From the NCBI GenBank assembly GCA_965232405.1, contig OZ246966.1, positions 2,728,001 through 2,792,000 of the forward strand: DNA of 64,000 bases, in the 5' to 3' direction. This DNA comes from RCIO01 sp965232405 (GTDB lineage Bacteria; Pseudomonadota; Alphaproteobacteria; Rhizobiales; Rhizobiaceae). Under the pieces are notes generated by a model that saw nothing but the letters and a program-made list of their open reading frames with translations, was not told the origin of the DNA and did not search any database. Of the stretch, positions 1 to 7,242 are shown piece by piece; the stretch's first letter is position 1, and each line of letters opens with the position of its first letter. The translations under genes were made by a program, and so were the position numbers.

Positions 1-306
1 AACGCTGCGAAACGGGAGCTTGCCCAGCTTGGGCAACTCAGGGTCGATGAAATCCGGCCGGATTTCCGCTTCCTCGTGGTGCGGGCCAAACCGGAGCATC
101 CGGATGCCTGGCTGACCAACCGGCTGATCTCGGATTTCGTGCCCAGCGACTTCCTGTCCCGCTACGTCTTCAACAAGCAGGGCTTCTATCTTGACTATGA
201 CCAATTCGATCCGGTCTGGCGGCGCTATGTTGTCGATACGCTCAAAAGCACATATCTCAGGGACAAACTTGCCTTCCGGAAGCGTCTCTACGGGCTTGCG
301 GACTAA
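1..306 (+). CDS. Conserved rhizobial protein, C-terminal fragment (5' truncated by window)
   Basis: An open frame runs from the first base to a TAA stop at 304-306, so only the last 101 residues are visible. The tail is rich in aromatic and charged residues (for example FVPSDFLSRYVFN and YLDYDQFDPVW) and has no membrane segment. It ends 17 bases before the DUF2333 gene and reads in the same direction, so the two probably share a transcript. I tentatively associate it with the DUF6638-type proteins that sit beside DUF2333 in related genomes, but this is from memory of gene order rather than from a diagnostic motif. No catalytic residues can be proposed. Confidence 0.7.
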   Translation, partial: NAAKRELAQLGQLRVDEIRPDFRFLVVRAKPEHPDAWLTNRLISDFVPSDFLSRYVFNKQGFYLDYDQFDPVWRRYVVDTLKSTYLRDKLAFRKRLYGLAD

Positions 307-323
307 ACGGGGACCCGTACGCG

Positions 324-1433
324 ATGCTTGATCCGATCGTGAATTTCTTCACCCGCGTCTTTCATGCGATCGGGCGCGGTATCGGGCTCCTGGTCGCGTG
401 GATCATGTGGCCCTTTCTGGCGGCGGGGCGCTGGTATGCAAGGCGGCGCTGGGTGGTCAAGGGACCGATCGGCATAGTCCTGATCGCGCTTGTCGGCTTC
501 TACATCTACTTTGTCTGGAACTCGCAGGTCTGGACCAATTTCAATCCCGGCTACGCCGCAGCCTACGAATTCAACGAGCGCAACAACTCGGCCGGCGTCG
601 AAGTGGCCGATGCGCCCGGCACCTGCTCGCGCTCGGCCATTGCCGACGTTACGGCGGACCTGATCAATCTCAACGTGAACGAGAATGCATGGATTTCCTC
701 CATGCTGCTCTACAAGCTCGGGCTCTTCGGCGTTGACTGGGATCATACCCCCTTTCTGGACAACAAGGCGTCGTTCCAGCGCGGCATCAACCAGACGGTG
801 CGGCGCACGACGGTTGAACTGGTCGACACGCTCGGTCGTATCCGCGGCACATCGCAGGTGGACCAGAACCTGCAGGATGCACGGGGCAACATGCAGTTCG
901 ACGAGGAGACCTGGTATTTCGGGCTGAACCCGTTCGGACCGAAAACACCGACGCCGTCCTTCTACCGCTCGGCTATCCGCGACCTCGGCAATTTCAACGA
1001 CAGGCTGGGAAGCTGCGACGCGACATTCGACGGCCGGGCTGACAATTTGCTGACCTTCATCGACCGTATCGCCAACGATATCGGCTCGACCTCCGATATC
1101 CTTCGCGAGCGCTCGGAAAACTACAATCGCGGCTGGTTCGACACCCGCGCTGATGACCGCTTCTGGTTCGCCTACGGTCAGCTCTACGGCTATTACGGGA
1201 TCATGAAGGGCGCACGGGCCGATTTCCACGATATCATCAATTCGCGCGGGCTTGGGCCGCTATGGGACCGGCTGGACAACCAGTTCACCGCCGCGCTGGA
1301 AATCCGCCCCTTCATCATTTCCAACGGCCGCGAAGCCGGTTGGATCATGCCCACCCACCTGGCCACGATGGGCTTTTACGTGCTGCGCGTGCGCACCAAT
1401 CTGACCGAGATCAGGGACGTGCTGGACCGTTAG
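324..1433 (+). CDS. DUF2333 family membrane-anchored protein
   Basis: This 369-residue protein has a basic N-terminus, one clear membrane helix at about residues 47-66 (IVLIALVGFYIYFVW), and a long soluble C-terminal part rich in Trp, Phe and Tyr that would lie in the periplasm. That architecture and the sequence style match DUF2333, a family of unknown function common in alphaproteobacteria. The ATG at 324 follows the preceding stop by 17 bases, which suggests co-transcription. Two cysteines (in GTCSRS and LGSCDA) lie in the periplasmic part and could form a disulfide. The function is unknown; a cell-envelope role is inferred only from topology. Confidence 0.85.
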   Translation: MLDPIVNFFTRVFHAIGRGIGLLVAWIMWPFLAAGRWYARRRWVVKGPIGIVLIALVGFYIYFVWNSQVWTNFNPGYAAAYEFNERNNSAGVEVADAPGTCSRSAIADVTADLINLNVNENAWISSMLLYKLGLFGVDWDHTPFLDNKASFQRGINQTVRRTTVELVDTLGRIRGTSQVDQNLQDARGNMQFDEETWYFGLNPFGPKTPTPSFYRSAIRDLGNFNDRLGSCDATFDGRADNLLTFIDRIANDIGSTSDILRERSENYNRGWFDTRADDRFWFAYGQLYGYYGIMKGARADFHDIINSRGLGPLWDRLDNQFTAALEIRPFIISNGREAGWIMPTHLATMGFYVLRVRTNLTEIRDVLDR

Positions 1434-1450
1434 CGATCTTTCCCGAGCGA

Positions 1451-1762
1451 TCAGCTTTTCAAAAGTATGTCCGGCTCTATCTCGCCTTCCAGCACTTCGC
1501 GCGGTCCGTCAGCAGAGTGCTCATCGTCGGTCACTTCGGACACGCTGTAGAGCTTGTCGTTGCGAAATGCGCTCGCGAAGCGGGTTGATTTGTCGTCGGC
1601 CGGCAAGGCGCCGGAGCCAAGGAAATCGTCCTCTGCCTCGCTGGCGACAATGCGAGCGTCTGCGGGCGATTCCGCTCTGACGACGACAGTTCCCTGAGAT
1701 GGGGCCAGGTCCCAGTTCGGGTCGTCAGGGGAGGTGATCGGTTCCAGTCTGAAGATTTTCAT
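1451..1762 (-). CDS. Small conserved hypothetical acidic protein
   Basis: This 103-residue protein starts MKIFRLEPI at 1762. An AG-rich ribosome site (CGGAGAAACCGA) lies directly upstream, which argues against the longer in-frame extension to 1885. It is acidic, soluble and without signal or membrane segments. The text includes VVVRAESPADARIVASEAE, a pattern typical of short rhizobial proteins of unknown role. It converges with the DUF2333 gene, whose stop lies 18 bases from its own. I do not recognise a functional family. Confidence 0.7.
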   Translation of the reverse strand: MKIFRLEPITSPDDPNWDLAPSQGTVVVRAESPADARIVASEAEDDFLGSGALPADDKSTRFASAFRNDKLYSVSEVTDDEHSADGPREVLEGEIEPDILLKS

Positions 1763-2216
1763 TCGGTTTCTCCGGGTGGATATGCATCTAAACGCGGGAC
1801 GAAACACAAAATGCAAACAGCTTCGTCCGCGATGGCTATAGCGGGTGCCAATGGTTTCATCTGGTGCTTCGATTGTGGCCGGCAACCGGCTGCCGCATCA
1901 GACAACAAGATCGACTAGGTCGACGCGCGGCGTTGCTCACCTACGTCACATTGCGCAACAGTAGGCCCTGCCACTTCGGAAGGAATGCAGCTCATAGGTT
2001 GGCCCGCTTGTGCGGCCTGTCGCAATTCGTGCATTGCGTGGCAGTTTCAGGATGGTGTGTCCGGCGGCGATTGGATTTAGTCCCGCCGTGGCATCGGCCG
2101 GCTTGCGATCGGGAAATGCGCGCAGCAGCTCGTGCTTGTATACAATCTTGACATAGGATTGTATCGAAACCCTGAAAATGGCACTTGAGATCATTCCAAG
2201 TGGGGAGGTTGTATAC
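1763..2216. other. Intergenic region with fhs regulatory sites
   Basis: No convincing gene is visible in these 454 bases between the divergent small protein and fhs. The last 80 bases hold a cluster of TTGTATAC-type palindromes (described separately) and the fhs ribosome site GGGGAGG at about 2202-2208. The rest shows no strong hairpin, repeat or tRNA. Confidence 0.6.
2136..2164. promoter_or_regulatory. Palindromic operator candidate upstream of fhs
   Basis: TTGTATACAA at 2136-2145 is a perfect 10-bp palindrome. ATACAATC (2140-2147) and GATTGTAT (2157-2164) form a perfect inverted repeat around a TTGACA hexamer at 2148-2153, so a bound repressor would cover a possible -35 element. A further TTGTATAC lies at 2209-2216, just before the start codon. 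The half-site resembles operators of GntR/MarR-type regulators. The identity of the regulator is not shown by the sequence. Confidence 0.5.
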
Positions 2217-3896
2217 ATGGCCGAAGTCAAATCCGATATCGAGATCGCACGCGCCGCCAACAAAAAGCCGATCATGGAAATCGGCGCGAAGCTGGGCATT
2301 CCGCCGGAGCATCTGCTGCCTTTCGGGCATGACAAGGCCAAGCTCTCGTCAGAGTTCATCGCCTCCAAGAAGGGTGAGAAGGACGGCAAGCTGATCCTGG
2401 TCACGGCAATCAATCCGACGCCGGCCGGTGAGGGCAAGACGACGACGACGGTCGGGCTTGGCGACGGGCTCAACCGCATTGGCAAGAAGGCGGCCATCTG
2501 CATTCGCGAAGCGTCGCTCGGGCCCAATTTCGGCATGAAGGGCGGTGCTGCCGGCGGCGGTTATGCGCAGATCGTGCCGATGGAGGACATGAACCTTCAC
2601 TTTACCGGCGACTTCCACGCCATCACCACTGCCCACAATCTGCTGTCGGCGATGATCGACAACCATATCTACTGGGGCAACGAACTGGGCATCGACATTC
2701 GCCGCGTTGTCTGGCGCCGCGTGATGGACATGAATGATCGCGCGTTGCGCCAGATCAACGTGTCGCTGGGCGGCGTGGCGAACGGGTTCCCGCGCGAGGC
2801 CGGTTTCGACATTACGGTCGCCTCCGAGGTGATGGCGATCCTGTGCCTGGCCACCGACCTCAAGGATCTGGAAAAGCGGCTAGGCGACATCATCGTGGCT
2901 TACCGACGCGACAAGACGCCGGTCTATGCACGTGACATCAAGGCCGACCGCGCGATGGCGGTGCTCTTGAAAGACGCGATGTCGCCAAACCTGGTGCAGA
3001 CGCTGGAAAACAACCCTGCCTTCGTGCATGGCGGGCCGTTCGCCAACATCGCGCATGGCTGCAACTCGGTGGTTGCCACCCAGACCGCGCTGAAGCTGGC
3101 CGACTATGTCGTCACCGAAGCCGGTTTCGGTGCCGATCTGGGTGCGGAGAAATTCTTCGACATCAAATGCCGCAAGGCCGGCCTCAAGCCGTCGGCTGTC
3201 GTCATTGTCGCCACCGTTCGTGCGCTGAAGATGAATGGCGGCGTGAAGAAGGAAGACCTCGGCAAGGAAGACGTCAATGCGGTCGTCAAGGGCTGCGCAA
3301 ATCTCGGGCGGCACATCGAAAACGTGAAGCAGTTCGGCGTGCCTGCCGTTGTCGCCATCAACCATTTCAGCGCCGACACCGACGCAGAAATCGCGGCGGT
3401 CAGGGAGTTCGTGGTATCCCAGGGGTCGGAGGCCGTGCTCTGCCGGCATTGGGCCAAGGGATCGGAGGGAACGGAAGAGCTGGCGCGCAAGGTGGCCGAG
3501 ATGGCCGACAGCGGGATGGCCCAGTTCTCGCCACTTTATGACGACGAGATGCCGCTTTTCGATAAGATCAATACGGTGGTCAGGCGCATATATCGCGGCT
3601 CGGAGGCGATTGCCGACAAGAGCGTGCGCAGCCAACTTCACCAGTGGGAAGAGGCAGGTTACGGCAATCTGCCGGTCTGCATGGCCAAGACCCAGTATTC
3701 CTTCTCGACCGACCCGAACCTGCGCGGCGCGCCTGTCGATCACGTCGTGCCGGTGCGCGAAGTGCGGCTGTCGGCCGGCGCCGGCTTCGTCGTCGCCATC
3801 TGCGGGGAGATCATGACCATGCCCGGCCTGCCGCGCACGCCGGCATCGGAAAAGATCTTCCTCAACGATGAAGGGCTGATCGAAGGGCTGTTCTGA
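2217..3896 (+). CDS. fhs: Formate-tetrahydrofolate ligase
   Basis: The enzyme joins formate to tetrahydrofolate with ATP to give 10-formyltetrahydrofolate, feeding purine synthesis and the one-carbon pool in the cytoplasm. The 559-residue length is standard for the family. The family nucleotide-binding motif PTPAGEGKTTTT is at about residues 67-78, followed by the conserved LGPNFGMKGGAAGGG, and the chain ends in MPGLPRTPA...GLIEGLF, as expected. The ATG at 2217 is preferred over the ATG at 2178 because GGGGAGG lies 8 bases before it and family members start near this point. It appears monocistronic, flanked by a palindrome cluster upstream and a convergent MarR gene downstream. Confidence 0.97.
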   Translation: MAEVKSDIEIARAANKKPIMEIGAKLGIPPEHLLPFGHDKAKLSSEFIASKKGEKDGKLILVTAINPTPAGEGKTTTTVGLGDGLNRIGKKAAICIREASLGPNFGMKGGAAGGGYAQIVPMEDMNLHFTGDFHAITTAHNLLSAMIDNHIYWGNELGIDIRRVVWRRVMDMNDRALRQINVSLGGVANGFPREAGFDITVASEVMAILCLATDLKDLEKRLGDIIVAYRRDKTPVYARDIKADRAMAVLLKDAMSPNLVQTLENNPAFVHGGPFANIAHGCNSVVATQTALKLADYVVTEAGFGADLGAEKFFDIKCRKAGLKPSAVVIVATVRALKMNGGVKKEDLGKEDVNAVVKGCANLGRHIENVKQFGVPAVVAINHFSADTDAEIAAVREFVVSQGSEAVLCRHWAKGSEGTEELARKVAEMADSGMAQFSPLYDDEMPLFDKINTVVRRIYRGSEAIADKSVRSQLHQWEEAGYGNLPVCMAKTQYSFSTDPNLRGAPVDHVVPVREVRLSAGAGFVVAICGEIMTMPGLPRTPASEKIFLNDEGLIEGLF

Positions 3897-3909
3897 CCGC
3901 CCGGCATTT

Positions 3910-4350
3910 TCAGCCGCGCGTCGTCCTTTCCAGATTTGCAATGACCTTGCCCAGCAAGGCGAGGTAGGCCGCCCGCTCGTCGTCGCTTAGGCCTTCCATG
4001 GCTGCGTCGTTGACGGCGTGGCCGGCCGCGCGAACGGCCTCCGTCAATTCGAGACCCTTGGGCGTTAGCGAATAGAACGAACTGCGGCGATCATCCGGAT
4101 CGGGCCGTTTGGCCACCAGACCGTCGCGCTCCATTCGCTTGAGTGTGGCGGCCATCGTGGGCTGCTCGATGGCGGCAGCTTCAGTCAGTGCGCGCTGCGA
4201 CAACGCATCGCCCCGGGCGAGCGCGAAGATAACCGGCATGTAAGCCGATGACAGCCCAAGCGGTTTGAGTTTCTGGTCGATCGCACGGGCAAACATGCGC
4301 GCGGCCCAGTTGGTCATATAGCCTGACGATTGTTCCCTGACGAACTGCAT
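3910..4350 (-). CDS. MarR family transcriptional regulator
   Basis: This 146-residue protein has the MarR winged-helix layout: an N-terminal dimerisation helix, a helix-turn-helix around ALTEAAAIEQPTMAATLKRM, and the typical wing RPDPDDRRSSFYSLT. It contains no cysteine, so thiol-based redox sensing is unlikely; a small-molecule ligand is more probable. The start at MQFVREQSSG (4350) fits the family length, and the longer frame upstream would run through the divergent promoter. It is transcribed away from the cytochrome b561 gene, and the intergenic palindrome suggests autoregulation and control of that gene. Confidence 0.92.
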   Translation of the reverse strand: MQFVREQSSGYMTNWAARMFARAIDQKLKPLGLSSAYMPVIFALARGDALSQRALTEAAAIEQPTMAATLKRMERDGLVAKRPDPDDRRSSFYSLTPKGLELTEAVRAAGHAVNDAAMEGLSDDERAAYLALLGKVIANLERTTRG

Positions 4351-4353
4351 TAT

Positions 4354-4389
4354 ATAGCTTGCTATCCATTTATATTGTATGCTATACAA
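4354..4389. promoter_or_regulatory. Operator candidates between marR and cytochrome b561
   Basis: TTGTAT-GCT-ATACAA at 4375-4389 is a perfect inverted repeat, and ATAGC-TT-GCTAT at 4354-4365 is a second one just before the marR start. Palindromes of this size between divergent genes are typical MarR-dimer sites. The half-site TTGTAT also occurs in the fhs upstream palindromes. Confidence 0.55.
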
Positions 4390-4424
4390 ATAGCAGTTGG
4401 TTCCAGAATGCAAGGAATTTTGCG

Positions 4425-4964
4425 ATGAGATGGAAAGGCGACAACCGCACCTACGGCGCAATGGCGATGACAATGCACTGGGCGACCGCCGCTGCCATAT
4501 TCGCCCTTCTCGGATCAGGAACCATGCTGGAAAGGCTGGTCGATGACGCAACGCGGACACAGGTTCTGCGGGTCCACGCGGTCACTGGCGGTCTTGTCGT
4601 TCTGCTGACCCTGGCGCGCATTGCCTGGTGGGCATTTGCGGAGCGCAAGCCTGTCGAGCCGAACATGCCGCGCTGGCAGTCGATCATGGCGCGTCTCGCA
4701 CACTGGCTGCTTTATGCGCTCATCCTCGTCATGGGCGCGAGCGGCGTTGCCATGCTGGCGCTGTCGGGCGCGGCAGAAATCCTGTTTTTGGGACAACCGG
4801 GTCCGCTGCCGGATTTCCACGCCTATCCGCCGCGAGCAGCACACGGCCTAGCGAGTTGGCTTCTGATCGGCCTGATCGCGGTCCATATCGGCGCGGCGCT
4901 CTATCACCAGATCATGCTTGGCGACAGGCTTCTCGCGCGTATGGGGCTTGGCCGCGCCCACTGA
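4425..4964 (+). CDS. Cytochrome b561 family membrane protein
   Basis: This is a 179-residue four-helix membrane protein of the bacterial cytochrome b561 type. Such proteins carry two b-hemes and pass electrons from quinol to periplasmic acceptors such as superoxide. Candidate heme-ligand histidines are visible in TMHWATA (residue 18), RVHAVTGG, RLAHWLLY, RAAHGLASW and VHIGAALYH. AAGGA lies upstream of the chosen ATG at 4425 (MRWKGDN). The gene is divergent from a MarR regulator, with a palindrome between them, so MarR control is likely. Which electron acceptor it uses cannot be read from the sequence. Confidence 0.9.
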   Translation: MRWKGDNRTYGAMAMTMHWATAAAIFALLGSGTMLERLVDDATRTQVLRVHAVTGGLVVLLTLARIAWWAFAERKPVEPNMPRWQSIMARLAHWLLYALILVMGASGVAMLALSGAAEILFLGQPGPLPDFHAYPPRAAHGLASWLLIGLIAVHIGAALYHQIMLGDRLLARMGLGRAH

Positions 4965-5025
4965 CGGAAATTGTCGCCCCACCCACCGTTGTTGCGCGAG
5001 CGCGTGAGACCGTTCATACCAAGCC

Positions 5026-6351
5026 ATGCTCGGAATGCGTGCTGCATCGGTATCGAAGTGGGGTTGGCAGTTTGCGCGCCTGACCCGCAAATTGTGGCTG
5101 CGTGCCACGCTCATTTCCTTGCTGGCAGTGGGCGCTGCGCTGGTCTCACTTCTGGTTTCGCCCTATCTGCCTGCCGGGCTGTCGGCCAAGATCGGCGCCG
5201 ACGCCGTCGACCGCATTCTCAACATCATAGCTACCAGCATGCTGGCGGTTACAACCTTCTCGCTGAGCGCGACGGTGGCTGCCTATTCGGCGGCCACAAG
5301 CAATGTCACCCCGCGCGCAACAAAGCTGCTGATCGAAGACAGAACGACCCTCAACGTACTGGCGACGTTCGTCGGCTCGTTCCTGTTTTCGGTTGTCGCA
5401 ATCGTCACGCTGGCGATGGGCCTCTATGGCGAGCGCGGACGGGTGGTGCTGTTCGCAGTCACTATCCTTGTCATCCTGCTTATCGTCGTCACTCTCTTGC
5501 GCTGGATCGACTATCTGCTGCGGCTTGGCCGGGTAGGCGAAACAACCGAAGAGGTGGAAGACGCAAGCACCTCGGCCATGCGCATACGCAAGAAGCGACC
5601 CAACCTTGGCGGCACGCCGTGGGATGAGCCCGCTTCGCTGCCGGCAAATGCGGAACCGGTCTTCTCCAGCCGGATCGGCTATGTGCAGCATGTCGATGTT
5701 GGTGCGATAGCGGGCCGCGCGGAAGAGTTCGGCGCTCGTATTTATCTTGGCGCACTGCCGGGCACTTTCGTCGATCTGAAACGCCCGTTGGCGTGGATTG
5801 CCGGCGCCAAGGGCGATCTTAAACCGGCTTCCATTGCATCGGCATTCACGGTTGCCGATGAGAGATCGTTCGATCAGGACCCGCGTTTCGGGCTTTGCGT
5901 TCTGGCCGAGATCGCTTCGCGCGCCCTGTCTCCGGGGCTGAACGATCCCGGAACCGCCATTGATGTCATCGGGCGCGGTGTGCGCATCATGTCCATCTGG
6001 GCCGGACCGGATGACAGCGAAATCGAACCCGTCCACCCGCAGGTCTATGTGCCGTCGATCGCCATCGCCGACATTTTCGATGATTTGTTTGCGCCGATCG
6101 CGCGCGACGGCGCCGCGATAGCCGAGGTTCAAATCCGCCTGCAGAAAGCCTTTGGCGCGCTGGCGCGTACCGATGATCCGGCATTTCGCGAAAACGCCAT
6201 CCGACATTCCGGCATTGCGCTCCAAAGAGCGGAAGCTGCGATGAGGTCGAAGTTCGACCTTGAGCGCGTGCGCGCCGCCGCTGCCCTGGTGTCACCCCCG
6301 AAACGTGCCGCAGCGGGCAGGAAGCGCTCGAAAGCGAAGCGGGCTCCGTGA
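5026..6351 (+). CDS. DUF2254 domain-containing membrane protein
   Basis: This 441-residue protein has an N-terminal membrane part with about four helices (for example ATLISLLAVGAALVSLLV and TFVGSFLFSVVAIVTLAMG), followed by a cytoplasmic domain with the text FGLCVLAEIASRALSPGLNDPGTAIDVI, which is a hallmark of DUF2254. The C-terminal end is strongly basic (KRAAAGRKRSKAKRAP). An internal ATG at 5035 is an alternative start. Its stop overlaps the GTG start of the PAP2 gene by four bases, so translation is probably coupled. The function of the family is unknown. Confidence 0.9.
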   Translation: MLGMRAASVSKWGWQFARLTRKLWLRATLISLLAVGAALVSLLVSPYLPAGLSAKIGADAVDRILNIIATSMLAVTTFSLSATVAAYSAATSNVTPRATKLLIEDRTTLNVLATFVGSFLFSVVAIVTLAMGLYGERGRVVLFAVTILVILLIVVTLLRWIDYLLRLGRVGETTEEVEDASTSAMRIRKKRPNLGGTPWDEPASLPANAEPVFSSRIGYVQHVDVGAIAGRAEEFGARIYLGALPGTFVDLKRPLAWIAGAKGDLKPASIASAFTVADERSFDQDPRFGLCVLAEIASRALSPGLNDPGTAIDVIGRGVRIMSIWAGPDDSEIEPVHPQVYVPSIAIADIFDDLFAPIARDGAAIAEVQIRLQKAFGALARTDDPAFRENAIRHSGIALQRAEAAMRSKFDLERVRAAAALVSPPKRAAAGRKRSKAKRAP

Positions 6352-7031
6352 AGGCTATGTCTGCGTTCACAAACGGCCTGCGCGGGTCCTCCGGTCTGGT
6401 CGCGCTGCTGGGGGTCATCGGCGTCTCGCTCTATGCGTTCTTCCAGATCGCTGATGAAGTGAACGAAAACGAGATCAGGCAACTGGACGAAACGCTGCTG
6501 CTAGCGTTTCGCAATCCCGCTGACGTGACCGACCCGCTCGGGCCGGCCTGGTTTGAGGAAACGGTGACAGAGATCACCTCGCTCGGCGGCTACCCGATTC
6601 TCCTGTCTGTGATTGCCGTGGTGGTGGGTTACATGCTGGTGGTGCGCAAGTTCGGGCCGGCTGCCTATGTCGTGCTTTCGGTCGGAACAGGCACCTTGCT
6701 CAGCCAGGGCCTCAAGGTGCTTTATGACCGCGCCCGCCCGGACATGGTCGATCATCTGGTGGTCACGCATACGGCGAGCTTTCCCAGCGGGCACGCGACA
6801 ATGAGCACGATCGTTTATCTGACGCTTGCGGCAGTGATCGTGAGATTGGTGCCAAGCCGCATGGTTCGCATCTATGTGCTTGCAGTCGCGGTGCTGGTCT
6901 CTGTCGCCGTTGGTCTCAGCCGCATCTATCTCGGCGTTCACTGGCCGAGCGACGTTGCAGGTGGCTGGGCGTTGGGTGTCGCCTGGGCCAGTCTGTCATG
7001 GCTGGCCGTTTCTGTTGTCAGGGCTTTTTAG
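6348..7031 (+). CDS. PAP2 superfamily phosphatase (undecaprenyl-pyrophosphate phosphatase-like)
   Basis: This 227-residue membrane protein carries all three PAP2 phosphatase signatures: KVLYDRARP (KxxxxxxRP), PSGHAT, and SRIYLGVHWPSD (SRxxxxxHxxxD). Enzymes of this type dephosphorylate lipid phosphates such as undecaprenyl pyrophosphate or phosphatidic acid on the outer face of the inner membrane. Five to six membrane helices are visible. The GTG start at 6348 overlaps the previous stop (GTGA); an ATG at 6357 is an alternative. The substrate is not determined by sequence. Confidence 0.93.
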   Translation: MKAMSAFTNGLRGSSGLVALLGVIGVSLYAFFQIADEVNENEIRQLDETLLLAFRNPADVTDPLGPAWFEETVTEITSLGGYPILLSVIAVVVGYMLVVRKFGPAAYVVLSVGTGTLLSQGLKVLYDRARPDMVDHLVVTHTASFPSGHATMSTIVYLTLAAVIVRLVPSRMVRIYVLAVAVLVSVAVGLSRIYLGVHWPSDVAGGWALGVAWASLSWLAVSVVRAF

Positions 7032-7046
7032 AAGCCGTGATTCCGG

Positions 7047-7076
7047 CTTGCGCCACCGTGGTTTCGCAGCTAATGA
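7047..7076 (+). promoter_or_regulatory. Promoter of trp leader / trpE(G)
   Basis: TTGCGC at 7048-7053 and TAATGA at 7071-7076 are separated by 17 bases, a good sigma-70 arrangement with the rhizobial CTTG-type -35. The expected start of transcription is at about 7083-7085, which coincides with the ATG of the leader peptide. Confidence 0.6.
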
Positions 7077-7084
7077 AACTGCCG

Positions 7085-7132
7085 ATGAACACGCTTTCGA
7101 CCAGCAATCTGTGGTGGTGGGGCTGCAAATAG
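7085..7132 (+). CDS. trpL: trp operon leader peptide
   Basis: A 15-residue open frame, MNTLSTSNLWWWGCK, contains three consecutive Trp codons (7112-7120) and lies directly upstream of an attenuator hairpin and trpE(G). This is the organisation of the rhizobial trpL leader peptides. No ribosome site precedes it, and the predicted transcription start falls on or next to the ATG, so it is probably leaderless as described for Sinorhizobium meliloti trpL. Stalling at the Trp codons when charged tRNA-Trp is scarce would mask the segment just downstream. Confidence 0.93.
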   Translation: MNTLSTSNLWWWGCK

Positions 7133-7162
7133 CGGCCTGACGATACGCGTGCGCGAAAATGC

Positions 7163-7198
7163 AATGGCCGCAACGGGATGACCGGGCGGCCATTTTTT
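7163..7198 (+). terminator. Attenuator terminator of trp leader
   Basis: The 8-bp stem AATGGCCG/CGGCCATT (7163-7170 with 7187-7194) is followed by a T-run at 7193-7198. It is mutually exclusive with the antiterminator pairing described for the leader RNA. Confidence 0.9.
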
Positions 7199-7242
7199 GT
7201 TGTGTCCCCCGGTCCTTGTCGGGCGAAGGACGGAGACTTGGA

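Larger units (their letters stand above)
7085..7198 (+). ncRNA. trp transcription attenuator RNA (rnTrpL-like)
   Basis: Three alternative pairings are visible. Segment 1 (GGCTGC, 7121-7126) pairs with segment 2 (GCGGCC, 7132-7137). Segment 2 also pairs perfectly with segment 3 (GGCCGC, 7166-7171) to form the antiterminator. Segment 3 within AATGGCCG (7163-7170) pairs with CGGCCATT (7187-7194) to form the terminator, followed by T6. The terminated product would be about 114 nt, close to the trans-acting rnTrpL small RNA of Sinorhizobium; action in trans here is inference. Confidence 0.9.

Noticed and set aside
303..1229. Long reading frame on the minus strand opposite the DUF2333 gene
   Set aside because: Its composition (many Val, Asp, Arg and no domain pattern) is typical of the shadow of a GC-rich gene, and the plus-strand frame is a recognisable family.
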